A stretch of 13,028 nt of DNA from Flavobacteriaceae bacterium (GTDB lineage Bacteria; Bacteroidota; Bacteroidia; Flavobacteriales; Flavobacteriaceae), in NCBI GenBank assembly GCA_015488935.1, contig WFMU01000038.1:1-13028 (forward strand), written 5' to 3'. The position numbers and the translations under genes are program-made. The first letter of the stretch is position 1. Each line of letters starts with the position of its first letter. The notes under the pieces are model-generated. The model was given only the letters and a program-made list of their open reading frames with translations. It was not told the origin of the DNA and ran no database searches. Below are positions 12,103 to 13,028 of the stretch, piece by piece.

Positions 12103-13028
12103 ATGTATTTTTATTTACGCAACAATAAAACAAAAACAAAAAGTTTAATCATTATTCGCTATCATATAGGAAAGGGCAAGGATAGGTTTGTTTATTCTAC
12201 TGGGGAAAATATCCACCCTAAAGACTGGGATAAAACTTTAAAAAATGTCAAAAAAGAAAAAAGGGGGGTAGAATATGCAGCTTTGCGAAAACGATTAAAC
12301 CAATATAGCCAATACTTAGATACTTTAATAGCAACGTATAAACTTAATGATATTGATATAACTAAAGAGCTTCTTAAAAAGGATTTCGATATACAGTTTA
12401 AAAAGATAAAAAGAGCAAAAAAAAGTGTTATAGCTTGTTTTGAAGATATGATACAAGAGCGTAAAAGTCGTAATTACGCAGAAAGCACAATAAAAAAACT
12501 TACAACTATTAAAAACAATTTAATACGTTACGAAAAAGAGCATTTAAAACGCTCTTTAGTTTTTGACGATTTTAAAGGCGACTTTTTTAGACGTTGGGTT
12601 GTTTTCTGTTATGAGGTTTTGGATTTATCCGACAACACCATAGATAGACAAGGCGGCTACTTTAAAACTTTTTTAAGAGAAACCTACAAAAAAAGATTGC
12701 ATGACATTTCAGATTACACACACTTTTTTAGTCTTAAAAAAGAAACAGACAATATATCACTAAGTAAAAAAGAAGTCTTAGAAATATTACATTTTGATTT
12801 TAACAACAAATCCGAGCAAAGAGTTATCGACCTCTTTTTAATAGGATGTTTAACAGGGCAACGATTTTCCGATTATTCTGTATTTGATAAATTAGATTAT
12901 AACAATGGAAGAATAGAAAAAAGAGCAAAAAAAACAAATTTTAAGACCATCATCCCAGTAGATGACAATATTTACTTAAAAAATCTGTTAGAAAAATACG
13001 ACTGGCAATTGCCAAAGATTAGTAATAA
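12103..13028 (+). CDS. Tyrosine recombinase (site-specific integrase), C-terminal end cut by window edge
   Basis: An open frame of 308 codons with no stop runs off the right edge. The N-terminus (MYFYLRNNKTKTKSLIIIRY and on to YSTGENIHPKDWDK) is the arm-type DNA-binding domain common to Bacteroidota integrases. A SAM-like core-binding domain follows (about 108-205), then the start of the catalytic domain with the first active-site arginine at R254 in CLTGQRFSDYS, and a beta-hairpin lysine at K276/K277 in KRAKKTNFKTIIPV. The second HxxR and tyrosine motifs lie beyond the window. These enzymes integrate conjugative transposons, genomic islands or phages. An in-frame TAA at 12097-12099 fixes 12103 as the first possible ATG. 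It probably opens a mobile element lying to the right. Confidence 0.92.
   Translation, partial: MYFYLRNNKTKTKSLIIIRYHIGKGKDRFVYSTGENIHPKDWDKTLKNVKKEKRGVEYAALRKRLNQYSQYLDTLIATYKLNDIDITKELLKKDFDIQFKKIKRAKKSVIACFEDMIQERKSRNYAESTIKKLTTIKNNLIRYEKEHLKRSLVFDDFKGDFFRRWVVFCYEVLDLSDNTIDRQGGYFKTFLRETYKKRLHDISDYTHFFSLKKETDNISLSKKEVLEILHFDFNNKSEQRVIDLFLIGCLTGQRFSDYSVFDKLDYNNGRIEKRAKKTNFKTIIPVDDNIYLKNLLEKYDWQLPKISN

Overview
The window looks like a chromosome segment from a low-GC member of the Flavobacteriaceae (Bacteroidota). Three things point there: strongly A+T-rich coding sequence, promoter boxes of the Bacteroidota type (TAnnTTTG) in place of the usual -10 box, and gene neighbourhoods typical of that group (moxR-DUF58-bat cluster; an integrase of the Bacteroidota tyrosine recombinase type). 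Genus cannot be fixed from the sequence alone. There are 12 complete protein genes and two partial ones cut by the window ends. I see no rRNA, tRNA, CRISPR array or riboswitch.

Positions 1-4733 (minus strand) hold a MoxR/Bat envelope cluster, read right to left: moxR ATPase, a DUF58 von Willebrand-like protein, a membrane protein with a signal peptide, batA, and the first 28 codons of batB. Between batA and batB sits a foreign-looking cassette at 123-618: one gene for a GxxExxY family protein (PD-(D/E)XK nuclease-like) framed by a perfect 33-bp inverted repeat. The right-hand repeat supplies the stop codon of batA. A 26-bp imperfect tandem repeat lies at the batB side of the junction. This cassette is the strongest candidate for a poorly described mobile unit.

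Positions 4878-6751 hold mnmD (tRNA wobble-uridine modification, minus) and ilvE (branched-chain aminotransferase, plus), transcribed divergently from a 107-bp spacer with a good -7 box on each strand. mnmD ends in an 18-bp perfect hairpin that contains its stop codon.

Positions 6736-9566 (minus strand) hold a proteostasis/stress island: hsp20, yfdX, cbpA (DnaJ-like) and cbpM. Hairpins after hsp20 and after yfdX both carry a single G.U wobble that favours pairing in the minus-strand RNA. The hsp20 + yfdX pairing recalls, in reduced form, the gene content of proteobacterial heat-resistance islands (tLST/LHR). Upstream of hsp20, shared with the divergent yyaL gene, is a 31-bp-spaced direct repeat with palindromic GACAT/ATGTC boxes, a likely operator for an unknown regulator.

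Positions 9769-11883 (plus) hold yyaL, a 704-residue thioredoxin-like/six-hairpin toroid protein predicted to be a lipoprotein. A 15-bp hairpin follows. From 12103 to the window edge runs the N-terminal 308 codons of a tyrosine recombinase, preceded by a near-ideal promoter embedded in direct and inverted repeats; it probably marks the edge of an integrated element that continues beyond the window.
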